NCBI GenBank assembly: GCA_043777675.1 | Contig: JAYWHR010000067.1 | Location: forward strand, 1-64,000 | Reading direction: 5' to 3' | DNA length: 64,000 nt | DNA from: JANMDU01 sp043777675 | Lineage (GTDB): Bacteria; Pseudomonadota; Gammaproteobacteria; Burkholderiales; Burkholderiaceae_C | In this document: positions 50,857 through 59,359 of the stretch, one piece after another | How positions within the stretch are numbered: position 1 is the stretch's first letter | How the letters are laid out: each line of letters begins with the position of its first letter | Translations under genes and position numbers: made by a program | The notes under the pieces: model-generated | Told to the model about the DNA's origin: nothing | The model's input: only the letters and a program-made list of their open reading frames with translations | Database searches by the model: none

Positions 50857-52575
50857 TTAGGTGAGGCTCAGTAAAATAAGTGCGCCATCTTTCATTTCAT
50901 ACACTCGATCACAACGACGCAATGCTTCTGTCTGATGCGAAACCATGACTATTGTTAAATCACGACTGCAAGAAAAGATCGAATCAAGAATTTCAGACTC
51001 GGTTGTTGAATCAAGCGCACTCGTCGCCTCATCTAATACTATCAATGATGATCGCTTGTAGAACGCTCGAGCGATAGCAAGCCTCTGCCTTTGTCCACCT
51101 GACAATAACACGCCACGCTCACCTACAGCACTCATGTATTTCAACGGAAGACCATTGACGAACTCACCTAATCCTGCAATTTTGGCGCAATGCTCCACCA
51201 GCAGAGGATCAATGCTATTTTGGTCAATCCCCCATGCAATATTCTCCATAAGAGTACCGTCTATGATCATGAAATGTTGCGGAACATGAGCAACCGCGCG
51301 ACGCCAACCCAGTGCTGCATCTGCGACTATTGGTATTCCATCAACAAGAATCATGCCCTTCGTAGGTTGCTGTAGTCCCAAGAGTAAATCTAAGAACGTA
51401 CTCTTGCCTTGGCCCGATTTTCCCAGTATGCCAATACGCTCTCCTTTAGAAATATTGAGTGATAGATTTGTCAAAATCTGATCATTTCGGCTTGGGTACT
51501 GAAAAGACACATTCTTAAATTCAATACAAGAAGTAAAGCCTAAGGCGGGAACAAAACTGATGCTCTCGATAGGGCATTGCAGTAACGAGGTGCACACTTT
51601 GAGTGCTTGTTGCGCACTTTGTATCAGGATCCAAGACTGGAATGCCTGCTGTGCACTTGGTAAAATTCTCTGCAGACCCAGAGCCAACAGAGCCAGTGAA
51701 CCAGCTAGTTCGTTAAATGACTGGCCAGCACCTAAAAGCAGCATGCAAAGGCTTATCAACACTAGCATGCCTAAAGTTTCTATTATAAATCTTGGGCTTT
51801 GTGCTAAATACTGAACGATAGATTGATCTCTACGCAATTGCCTGTTCTTTTGGTTAAAGACGCTTTGCATTTGGCTTTGCGATTGATCCAAAAGTATTTC
51901 CCTGATACCCTGAAGAGACTCTTGAATGTGCTGAGTCAAGCCCACTTGCGCTATCGCAATGCGCTCGGTTCTTTGCTTAACTTTCTGTTTAACTTGAATA
52001 GCGTAGCCAACATATGCAAGTGCGAACATCGCAATAATCATCAAAGTGATGCTAGGCACCAAATAAAGAACTCCGCATAACAAAATTATTATGAAAATCG
52101 AGTTGCTTAAAAGGTTAATCGCCGGCATAAGTCCATAGAAAATCAATTCGTTAACGTGTACATTGACATTCGTAATAATCTCTGCACTATTGCGGCTGGT
52201 ATGAAGCCAATAAGGCTGCCGTATAACCCTGCCATAAATGTGATTGCTCAGTTCACGACCAACGCTAAAACAGAATTTAGTCGTAGCAAACAGCAACAGC
52301 AGTCTCGCAGCACCAGACAGCAAAAGAAGTATTAAGATAAATGCACCGAAGCTCAATGGAGTTAGCTGCACACCAAGCGCCAAAAATACCGGCTCGATCC
52401 ATACGGCTTGAAGTTGTCTATCTTTATTAATCATTCCATTGACAAACGGCACGATTAAGCTCAAAGTGACAACTTCCAAAAATGCACATATAACTGTTGC
52501 CGCGGTGAGATAACGAAAGATCGACATCCAGCGACGCGGCAAAGTAGTCGCTAACAAGTGAAATAACTGCTTCAT
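50857..52575 (-). CDS. ABC transporter of the PglK/MsbA type, likely lipid-linked oligosaccharide flippase
   Basis: This 572-residue half-transporter has six N-terminal membrane segments and a C-terminal ATPase. Walker A is GILGKSGQGKST, signature LLSGGQRQR, Walker B SLIVLDEATSAL and H-loop VMVSHQTEAL. Its length and topology match PglK, which flips undecaprenyl-linked oligosaccharide, rather than the ABC-2 export pair (Wzm/Wzt). It may replace a Wzx flippase, none of which is in the window; no Wzy polymerase is evident either. Confidence 0.87.
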   Translation of the reverse strand: MKQLFHLLATTLPRRWMSIFRYLTAATVICAFLEVVTLSLIVPFVNGMINKDRQLQAVWIEPVFLALGVQLTPLSFGAFILILLLLSGAARLLLLFATTKFCFSVGRELSNHIYGRVIRQPYWLHTSRNSAEIITNVNVHVNELIFYGLMPAINLLSNSIFIIILLCGVLYLVPSITLMIIAMFALAYVGYAIQVKQKVKQRTERIAIAQVGLTQHIQESLQGIREILLDQSQSQMQSVFNQKNRQLRRDQSIVQYLAQSPRFIIETLGMLVLISLCMLLLGAGQSFNELAGSLALLALGLQRILPSAQQAFQSWILIQSAQQALKVCTSLLQCPIESISFVPALGFTSCIEFKNVSFQYPSRNDQILTNLSLNISKGERIGILGKSGQGKSTFLDLLLGLQQPTKGMILVDGIPIVADAALGWRRAVAHVPQHFMIIDGTLMENIAWGIDQNSIDPLLVEHCAKIAGLGEFVNGLPLKYMSAVGERGVLLSGGQRQRLAIARAFYKRSSLIVLDEATSALDSTTESEILDSIFSCSRDLTIVMVSHQTEALRRCDRVYEMKDGALILLSLT

Positions 52576-52579
52576 ACGT

Positions 52580-53509
52580 TCAGCTTGGCGAAGCGTTGCT
52601 AGGGGATGTCATCAACATCGCCTTCACTCCGTCTTGTAAACTGATATTGGCTTGCCAGTGAGGTAGTATCTCTTCACTGCCATACGGCTCCATGAGCTCG
52701 CGCTCTCGATATGCCGATGCACCCCAATTGGCATTAAATACACTGCCTGACAGCGCTTCTATTTCCTGCACTAATTCTCTTATTGAAAGCAGTCTGCCAC
52801 TCGTTAGCCGGTATTTGCGACCTACTGCTTCTCTTCTCAAAAGTCGCTCTGCTACTAAAATAAAAGCGCTCGTAACATCGTCTTTATGTAAAAGATCAAT
52901 TTTTTGTTGTCCAGGTGAAAGGAATATCTGCTCTTTTGAGTGGAGTTGCTTGAATAAATAAGGGATAAGCTTCGTCCTCGTATCACCTAATCCGTAAGTA
53001 TCTGGCAGCACAAGCGTTGTTCCAGTCAGAGACGTCGCATCTAAGTAGTATTCAAGCAGATCTTCAAATGCCTGTTTTGTCGCGGCATATAGGTTCACTG
53101 GCCGATATGCTGGCGTCAAGTAGTGAGTCCAAAAACTTCCCGTATTTATAAAGCAGCATTTTTCAAGGCCACTGGCGTACTCTGCTAAAAAGCTAGGCAG
53201 CCTCAGTGAGACATCTAGTAAATCATCGATATCTTCTGCTTTATGTTGAACGACAGTTTTGGCAGCCAAATGAACCACTAGCGTTGGCTTGCATTTTAAG
53301 AACATGGATTTGACCGAATCAATGGTTCCATCATAACTATGCCAAAGTACACTTTGTCCATATTTTCTAAGCTCAACCTTAGCATTGCTAGCTCTATAAA
53401 TTCCGTTAACGTCGCTGCACCCAAGCTCCATCAATTTCTGACAAAGCGCCGAGCCTATAAATCCACTTGCCCCGCTCATTAGAACGCGTTGACTCTTCCA
53501 ATCGATCAT
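52580..53509 (-). CDS. NAD(P)-dependent sugar epimerase/reductase of extended SDR type
   Basis: A 309-residue SDR with GASGFIGSALC, LAAKTVVQHKAEDIDD and catalytic YAATK (in NLYAATKQAFED). The Ser/Thr of the triad lies in NTGSFWT. It resembles the 4-ketoreductases and epimerases of 3,6-dideoxyhexose pathways such as RfbJ. In this cluster it most likely acts on the product of RfbH plus transketolase. Three bases separate it from the ABC gene. Confidence 0.83.
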   Translation of the reverse strand: MIDWKSQRVLMSGASGFIGSALCQKLMELGCSDVNGIYRASNAKVELRKYGQSVLWHSYDGTIDSVKSMFLKCKPTLVVHLAAKTVVQHKAEDIDDLLDVSLRLPSFLAEYASGLEKCCFINTGSFWTHYLTPAYRPVNLYAATKQAFEDLLEYYLDATSLTGTTLVLPDTYGLGDTRTKLIPYLFKQLHSKEQIFLSPGQQKIDLLHKDDVTSAFILVAERLLRREAVGRKYRLTSGRLLSIRELVQEIEALSGSVFNANWGASAYRERELMEPYGSEEILPHWQANISLQDGVKAMLMTSPSNASPS

Positions 53510-53511
53510 AT

Positions 53512-54441
53512 TTAAAAAGCCTCTAATATTTTTCTAGCTTCAGTGCTTACCAGTTCCCGCGAATCTTGGCTAGGAGAGTATCCCCATCGTGCAGCACTAT
53601 GGTTTCTTGAAAAGTACATGGCCCGCAAGGAAGTTGTGACTGCGCCGGAAATATTTAAGGTGTATCTCAGGCCAAAATCTGTCTTGAAAAGTTCAAGAAC
53701 TTCACTCTTTTGCATGGGATTTTTACTGTACAAGTCAACACAAGCATTGCACGGTGCTGAATCCATAAAGCAATTTAAAAGCTGCGCGAGATCAACAACG
53801 CCAACGTAATCGCGCCAAAAATCGGAATCATCAGTTTGCAAAACGCTGTTTTGCTGAATAGCACTCATTGCATCTGTCAAAAGAAAGGGCTGTACAAGAT
53901 CTATCCAAGCGCTGAAGTATGAAAATACCCGGATGTCAACAATCGCATAGTCAACCAATGCACGATGCCGCGCTTCGATACAAAACTTGCTGACGCCATA
54001 CCAGTCAAAATTCGTACTACTATTGATTTGATGTCGCGCCATAGTCGCTTCCTGGGCGGCTTGGGCAAAATCGTTGCCATAGACAGCACCGCTACTTAGA
54101 AAAAAATAACGGCATGTAGGATGCATCCGTAAATAGCGGAGAACGACATCATCATAGGCAAGCGCTGTGTCAAATATCTTCGAACCTAGCCGCTTTATCT
54201 CAGACGAGTTCGATGTACCGACCATATTAATGACTAGATCATAGACACCGTTTTCAAATTGACTGAAACTCTTGCATTCGATTGGAAGTAAGATTCCGTG
54301 AACAGCCAGCCAATGATTAACATTTTCTGGCGTACGTCCAAAAAGACGCAGATCCAAAGCACTCTTACGATCGTACTTCCACAGATAGTCAATCATGCTC
54401 TTAGCAATATGGCCGCTTGCCCCTAAGATTGCAATTTTCAT
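53512..54441 (-). CDS. NAD(P)-dependent SDR sugar enzyme
   Basis: A 309-residue protein with a Rossmann GASGHIAKSM motif, an INMVGTS region and the catalytic YGVSK in FDWYGVSKFCIEAR. The Ser of the triad lies in FLSSGAVYG. It is only moderately like standard epimerases and may reduce or epimerise a branched keto sugar. It follows the split transketolase by 15 bases. Confidence 0.78.
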   Translation of the reverse strand: MKIAILGASGHIAKSMIDYLWKYDRKSALDLRLFGRTPENVNHWLAVHGILLPIECKSFSQFENGVYDLVINMVGTSNSSEIKRLGSKIFDTALAYDDVVLRYLRMHPTCRYFFLSSGAVYGNDFAQAAQEATMARHQINSSTNFDWYGVSKFCIEARHRALVDYAIVDIRVFSYFSAWIDLVQPFLLTDAMSAIQQNSVLQTDDSDFWRDYVGVVDLAQLLNCFMDSAPCNACVDLYSKNPMQKSEVLELFKTDFGLRYTLNISGAVTTSLRAMYFSRNHSAARWGYSPSQDSRELVSTEARKILEAF

Positions 54442-54456
54442 GATGAATCAGTCAGT

Positions 54457-55365
54457 TTATCCAAGAAAGACTTTAACTTTTTCGGTGACGCTCAGTGCGT
54501 CTAAGCCGTGTTCAGCAAGAAGGTGACTATAACTACCGCAAGTCTTTGAAAACATGTGATCTGAGCCGATACGGAGTATCCGCTTGGGCTGATCTTCCGC
54601 CAATATTTCACATATTGCAGAGCCCAGACCCCCAGTTACGCTGTGCTCTTCAAAGGTGACGACATGATGAGCATCAAAACATTGATCAACAATGGCCGAC
54701 CTATGCATAGGATGAATGAGAGGGACCGAATACACTCTCGCTTGCGGACAGATAGCTGTTGCGACTAAAAGTGCACTTTTTACCATGGATCCTGTTGCAT
54801 AAAAAATGGTCTTCGATGCAGCAGAATCTCCTGCAATTAATATCGGCAATGTGACATCGCACATTACGCAGTGAATGTCGCCCAGATCTGATTTACCCAT
54901 ACGTATGTATGTCGGCTGTAACGAATGAATGCTTTTCTCCATCGAAGCTCGCATTTCAAAGCGATCTGCTGGGGAATAGATTTGTATGTTAGGCACAGAC
55001 CTTAAAACAGCAATATCCTCCAGCGATTGATGGCTGGTACCCAAATGGCTATAAACCAAGCCGGCGCCATCTCCGATCAAGATAACAGGCAAACTGTCAT
55101 GCGCTATGTCGATTTTGATTTGCTCAACGACACGAACCGGAATAAAGGCGCTGAGGCCATAAACAATGGGCCGCATGCCTACTTTTGCTAATCCAGCGGC
55201 CATGCCCACCATGTTTTGCTCTGCGATTCCTGCATTGATGTACTGGTTGGGTAAGCGCTGGCGGAACTCATCGAACAGCGCATAGCCATGATCTCCTGTC
55301 AGCAGAACGATCCTGTCGTCTTCTGACGCCAATTTAATCAAGGTATCGGAGAATGCTTGCCTCAT
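54457..55365 (-). CDS. Split transketolase, C-terminal (pyrimidine) subunit
   Basis: A 302-residue protein matching the second half of transketolase: the Glu that activates ThDP is in YINAGIAEQNMVGMAAGLA, with Asp in LLTGDHGYA, SHLGTSHQSLEDIA and a C-terminal domain with VVTFEEHSVTGGLGSAI. It overlaps the N-terminal subunit gene by four bases. In central metabolism such halves are fused; stand-alone pairs recur in polysaccharide clusters. Here a sugar-branching role is inferred from neighbours. Confidence 0.88.
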   Translation of the reverse strand: MRQAFSDTLIKLASEDDRIVLLTGDHGYALFDEFRQRLPNQYINAGIAEQNMVGMAAGLAKVGMRPIVYGLSAFIPVRVVEQIKIDIAHDSLPVILIGDGAGLVYSHLGTSHQSLEDIAVLRSVPNIQIYSPADRFEMRASMEKSIHSLQPTYIRMGKSDLGDIHCVMCDVTLPILIAGDSAASKTIFYATGSMVKSALLVATAICPQARVYSVPLIHPMHRSAIVDQCFDAHHVVTFEEHSVTGGLGSAICEILAEDQPKRILRIGSDHMFSKTCGSYSHLLAEHGLDALSVTEKVKVFLG

Positions 55366-56171
55366 GCAGGGCTCCTAGCTATTTCTTGCATGGCTTTTTG
55401 GTAGGTGGCAGCATCAAGCCTTGAATAATGCCAGCGATTATCGTTCTCCATAAACGAAACACCCTTGCCTTTGACGGTACGTGCAATCAACGCTTTGGGG
55501 CGGCTATCATCGCTGGATAACAAGGCGGTCAGCGAACTATTCAAATCAGTCATGGAATGTCCGTCAACCTCAACCGCCTCGAAACCAAAAGCTCGAAACT
55601 TGTCTGCAATGCTGCCAAGCCTAAGAACTTCTGAGGTTTTTCCCATGGCTTGAAATCCATTTTCATCCACGATCACAACAAAATTTCGAAGTGCATGATG
55701 ACTAGCAAACAAGGCACCCTCCCAAATAGGGCCTTCGTTGATTTCACCGTCGCCAACAATCACAAAGGTTTTTTGATCCGTATTTTGCCGATGGACACCA
55801 AGAGCCATGCCCAGCCCGACAGAGAATCCATGCCCCAGAGATCCTGACGTTACTTCGAGCCCTGGGATACGCGAATCTGATAAACCTTTGAGGTGACTAC
55901 CGTCAGAAAAGTAACCTGTAATATCTTGATCGGTCAGCCAACCGCGCTCGCGCATACACGCATACTGAGCCATCACGCCATGCCCTTTGCTGAGCACCAG
56001 ATAGTCACGCATCGGGTGCTGGGGCATATTCTCCGGATAGCGTAAAAAGTGTTGATGCAACACAGCAAGCACTTCAATGATAGAGAACGCACACGCTATA
56101 TGCACGGTCGATCCTGCATACGCCATCTCAAGCACCGTCTTGCGCAACCGATTGCCGTCAAAATCAAACAT
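55362..56171 (-). CDS. Split transketolase, N-terminal (ThDP pyrophosphate) subunit
   Basis: A 269-residue protein matching the first half of transketolase. His pair in LVLSKGHGVMAQYA, substrate-side His in GSLGHGFSVGLG, and the GDG...N ThDP motif in VIVGDGEINEGPIWEGA to VDENGFQ. A GTG at 56180 would add three residues. It starts just after rfbH. It should form an alpha2beta2 enzyme with the next gene product and transfer a two-carbon ketol unit. Confidence 0.88.
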   Translation of the reverse strand: MFDFDGNRLRKTVLEMAYAGSTVHIACAFSIIEVLAVLHQHFLRYPENMPQHPMRDYLVLSKGHGVMAQYACMRERGWLTDQDITGYFSDGSHLKGLSDSRIPGLEVTSGSLGHGFSVGLGMALGVHRQNTDQKTFVIVGDGEINEGPIWEGALFASHHALRNFVVIVDENGFQAMGKTSEVLRLGSIADKFRAFGFEAVEVDGHSMTDLNSSLTALLSSDDSRPKALIARTVKGKGVSFMENDNRWHYSRLDAATYQKAMQEIARSPA

Positions 56172-56180
56172 GGGGGGCAC

Positions 56181-57503
56181 TCAGAAACTGACGCCTAAGT
56201 AAGACTCAATGTGCCGCGCCGCATACTCAAGCATTTCTTGCGATAGGCCGGGATACACACCAATCCAAAACGTATTATTCATCACAATGTCGGTGTTGGT
56301 CAGATCACCGCTAACGCGGTAGTTGCGCCCGAGCATGTAAGGCTGACGCGTTAGATTACCAGCAAAGAGCAACCGAGTTCCAATTTTTTGTTGATCCAAA
56401 TAGGTCAACAGATCGACGCGACTGACTGGCGAGTTAGCGCGCAAGGTTAACGGAAAGCCAAACCAAGACGGATCGCTATTAGGCGTTGCTTCGGGTAAGA
56501 TTAAAAACTCTTCGCAGGCGCTTAAACGCTCCCGCAGCCAATTGAAATTGTTACGACGCGAAGCGATGAATTCAGGCAAACGATCCAGCTGTGCCAACCC
56601 GCACGCTGCTTGCATATCCGTGATTTTTAGGTTGTATCCTAGATGGCTATAAGTGTATTTGTGGTCATAGCCTTCCGGCAATGTGCCTAACTGCCAGCAA
56701 AAACGCTTGCCGCAAGTGTTGTCTTTACCGGGCGGGCAATAGCAATCGCGCCCCCAGTCCCTAAAGCTCTCGGCAATAGCCTTTAACTCGGATTGATTCG
56801 TGAACACTGCACCACCCTCGCCCATCGTAATATGGTGTGCTGGGTAAAAACTCAAAGTACCGATATCTCCGAATGTGCCGACCTTTTGACCAGCGTATGT
56901 TGCGCCAAGCGCATCGCAGCAATCCTCAATAAGCCAAAGACCATACTTTTTGCACAGCGCACTGATCACTTCAAGATTAAACGGATTGCCAAGCGTATGC
57001 GCCAGCATGATTGCTTTTGTTTTTGGTGTGATGGCTGCTTCAATCTTGGTAGCGTCAATGTTGTATGTCGCTAACTCAACGTCAACAAATACGGGAACAG
57101 CGCCAAATTGAATGATGGGATTGACCGTTGTTGGGAAGCCTGCTGCAACGCCGATGACCTCGTCGCCAGGTTTGATGGCTCGGTCACCCAATTTATCCGA
57201 GGTTAGCGTCGAAAACGCCACAAGGTTGGCCGACGAGCCCGAGTTAACAGTAATCAGATGCTTTACACCTAAAAAATCCGCCAAGCGTTTTTCGAAATCA
57301 TCATTGAATCGCCCTGTCGTCAACCAACCGTCCAGAGACGCTTCAACCATCAACTCCAGTTCTTTGGCGCCGATGACTTTTCCAGAGGGTGGTATGACGC
57401 TCATACCCGGCATGAAGACCGGTTTGCGTAGCGTCTCGCTGGCAAACTCACGCACCAAAGCCGAAATTTGTTGGCGCAGCTGCGCTGATTTTGTTGTTTC
57501 CAT
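56181..57503 (-). CDS. rfbH: CDP-4-dehydro-6-deoxy-D-glucose 3-dehydrase (RfbH/E1)
   Basis: This is a 440-residue member of the DegT/AHBA fold that uses PMP and a [2Fe-2S] cluster to remove the C3 hydroxyl. In LSFYPAHHITMGEGGAVF the usual PLP-binding Lys is His, as in E1. Four clustered Cys (DCYCPPGKDNTCGKRFCW) fit the iron-sulfur site. It works with a flavin/ferredoxin-type reductase (E3), which is not in this window. It lies between rfbG and the split transketolase. Confidence 0.92.
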   Translation of the reverse strand: METTKSAQLRQQISALVREFASETLRKPVFMPGMSVIPPSGKVIGAKELELMVEASLDGWLTTGRFNDDFEKRLADFLGVKHLITVNSGSSANLVAFSTLTSDKLGDRAIKPGDEVIGVAAGFPTTVNPIIQFGAVPVFVDVELATYNIDATKIEAAITPKTKAIMLAHTLGNPFNLEVISALCKKYGLWLIEDCCDALGATYAGQKVGTFGDIGTLSFYPAHHITMGEGGAVFTNQSELKAIAESFRDWGRDCYCPPGKDNTCGKRFCWQLGTLPEGYDHKYTYSHLGYNLKITDMQAACGLAQLDRLPEFIASRRNNFNWLRERLSACEEFLILPEATPNSDPSWFGFPLTLRANSPVSRVDLLTYLDQQKIGTRLLFAGNLTRQPYMLGRNYRVSGDLTNTDIVMNNTFWIGVYPGLSQEMLEYAARHIESYLGVSF

Positions 57504-57509
57504 AGGGTG

Positions 57510-58586
57510 TTAAATTAAATCATTGAACTGTTGGATTTGCGAAATGCACAACGTTTTGGCGTCTTCGCCTTGGTTGCAAGCTTGACTCCATGAAATGGTC
57601 ATCTCTAGCGCTTGCAAGAGATGCATGCGAGGCTTCCACTTCAGATATTGTGTAGCCTTCGAAATATCTAGTTTGAGGTAATTGGCTTCGTGAGGTTGCG
57701 GTGCATTGTTTTTTACCCAACTTGCTTGCGCGGACCACATCTTGGCCATGTTCTCTACGATCCATTGCACGCTTTGAGCGTCATCATCACGCGGGCCGAA
57801 ATTCCAAGCCTGAGCAAACTGATCGCCGCTGTCGGAGTACAAAGCCTGCGCCAACATCAAATAGCCCGATAGTGGCTCAAGAACATGTTGCCAAGGCCGA
57901 ATGGCATGGGGAAAACGAATTTCCACGGGTTTATTGGCTGCGAACGCTGCCAACGCATCGGGGATTAAACGATCTTTAGACCAATCACCCCCGCCAATGA
58001 CATTGCCAGCTCTTGCTGATCCGACATTAATAGCGCGACCCTGACGTGCGCGATCAGCAAAAAATGAGCTTCTATAGCTCGAAGTCACGATCTCAGAGCA
58101 AGCTTTGCTGCTGCTGTAGGGATCATGGCCACCTAAGGGTTCATCTTCGCGATATCCCCAAACCCATTCCTTGTTTTCATAACATTTGTCAGTGGTCACG
58201 TTGACTACTGACATCACACTTTGCGAGCAGCGGATAGCCTCTAGCAAGTTCACTGTGCCCATCACATTTGTGCTGTACGTATGCACTGGATCTGCATAAG
58301 AGTCTCGCACCAAGGGCTGAGCCGCTAAATGAAAAACGATCTCTGCCTGGCTCTGCTCTAGAGCCCGCCTAAGCGAAGCGGCATCGCGTACGTCCCCAAT
58401 AACCGATGCCATATCGCGGCTCACATCGGCTCGCTCGAATAGATTCGTGGATGTCGTTGGCGGACTTAAAGCATACCCAGTAACTTGCGCCCCAAGCTGT
58501 TGAAGCCATAAGCTCAACCAGCTTCCTTTAAAACCTGTATGCCCCGTTATAAAGACGCGCTTGCCTCGCCAAAATTCGAGCTTCAT
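57510..58586 (-). CDS. rfbG: CDP-glucose 4,6-dehydratase
   Basis: A 358-residue SDR that oxidises CDP-glucose to CDP-4-dehydro-6-deoxyglucose. It has GHTGFKGSWLSLWLQ, FHLAAQPLVRDSYADPVHTY, the Thr/Asp in NVTTDKCYEN and YSSSKACSEIV. The ATG at 58586 overlaps the rfbF stop by four bases; the GTG at 58601 is rejected. Confidence 0.94.
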   Translation of the reverse strand: MKLEFWRGKRVFITGHTGFKGSWLSLWLQQLGAQVTGYALSPPTTSTNLFERADVSRDMASVIGDVRDAASLRRALEQSQAEIVFHLAAQPLVRDSYADPVHTYSTNVMGTVNLLEAIRCSQSVMSVVNVTTDKCYENKEWVWGYREDEPLGGHDPYSSSKACSEIVTSSYRSSFFADRARQGRAINVGSARAGNVIGGGDWSKDRLIPDALAAFAANKPVEIRFPHAIRPWQHVLEPLSGYLMLAQALYSDSGDQFAQAWNFGPRDDDAQSVQWIVENMAKMWSAQASWVKNNAPQPHEANYLKLDISKATQYLKWKPRMHLLQALEMTISWSQACNQGEDAKTLCISQIQQFNDLI

Positions 58587-59359
58587 GACCAAGCCTTCCA
58601 CGGGGCTTGATCGCTAGACCACAGCTCTTCAAGCAAGGTCTTGTCGCGCAATGTGTCCATCGGCTGCCAAAAACCCGCGTGTTGGTAAGCCATCAGCTCG
58701 CCCCTGTGCGCTAGCTGCTCTAGTGGATGCCGCTCCCATATGGTTTTATCGTCATCAATTAAATCTAGCACTTTGGGCGACAAAACAAAAAAACCGCCGT
58801 TGATCATGGCCCCATCGCCCTTTGGTTTTTCTTCAAAAGACTTAACTCTTGCTGTTTCATCAATATCCAAAGCACCAAACCGACCGGGTGGGTAAACAGC
58901 AGTGAGAGTCGCTTGTTTACCATGCTTCGCATGAAACGCCAGCAATGCAGTGATATCAACACTGGAGACGCCATCACCATAGGTAAAGCAAAAGTCTTCA
59001 GAATCACTCAAATATGATTTCACTTTTTTCAAGCGCCCGCCAGTCATCGTGTTTTCACCGGTGTCTACCAGAGTGACGCGCCATGGCTCTGCATGTCTTT
59101 GATGCACTTCCATTTTATTTTCAGACATATCGAACGTCACATCTGACATGTGCAGAAAATAGTTAGCAAAATATTCTTTGATGATGTAGCCTTTGTAGCC
59201 ACAGCAAATGATGAAATCATGAATTCCGTGGTGCGAGTACATTTTCATGATGTGCCAAAGCACAGGCTTTCCACCAATCTCAATCATCGGTTTAGGCTTG
59301 AGGTGTGTTTCCTCAGATATGCGTGTGCCTAAGCCGCCCGCCAAAATAACTGCTTTCAT
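58583..59359 (-). CDS. rfbF: Glucose-1-phosphate cytidylyltransferase
   Basis: A 258-residue nucleotidyltransferase that makes CDP-glucose. It has AGGLGTRISEETHLKPKPM, GGKPVLWHIMK, FTYGDGVSSVD (metal Asp) and VNGGFFVLSPK-like INGGFFVL. It overlaps manC and rfbG by four bases each. Opens the CDP-deoxyhexose branch of the cluster. Confidence 0.94.
   Translation of the reverse strand: MKAVILAGGLGTRISEETHLKPKPMIEIGGKPVLWHIMKMYSHHGIHDFIICCGYKGYIIKEYFANYFLHMSDVTFDMSENKMEVHQRHAEPWRVTLVDTGENTMTGGRLKKVKSYLSDSEDFCFTYGDGVSSVDITALLAFHAKHGKQATLTAVYPPGRFGALDIDETARVKSFEEKPKGDGAMINGGFFVLSPKVLDLIDDDKTIWERHPLEQLAHRGELMAYQHAGFWQPMDTLRDKTLLEELWSSDQAPWKAWS

Noticed and set aside
52110..52140. Partial match to the repeat (TCGCCGGCATAAG) inside the PglK-like ABC gene
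   Set aside because: Only the CGCCGGCATAA part matches; the GCGC arm and outer ATAGC arm are missing and the region codes an ordinary membrane segment.
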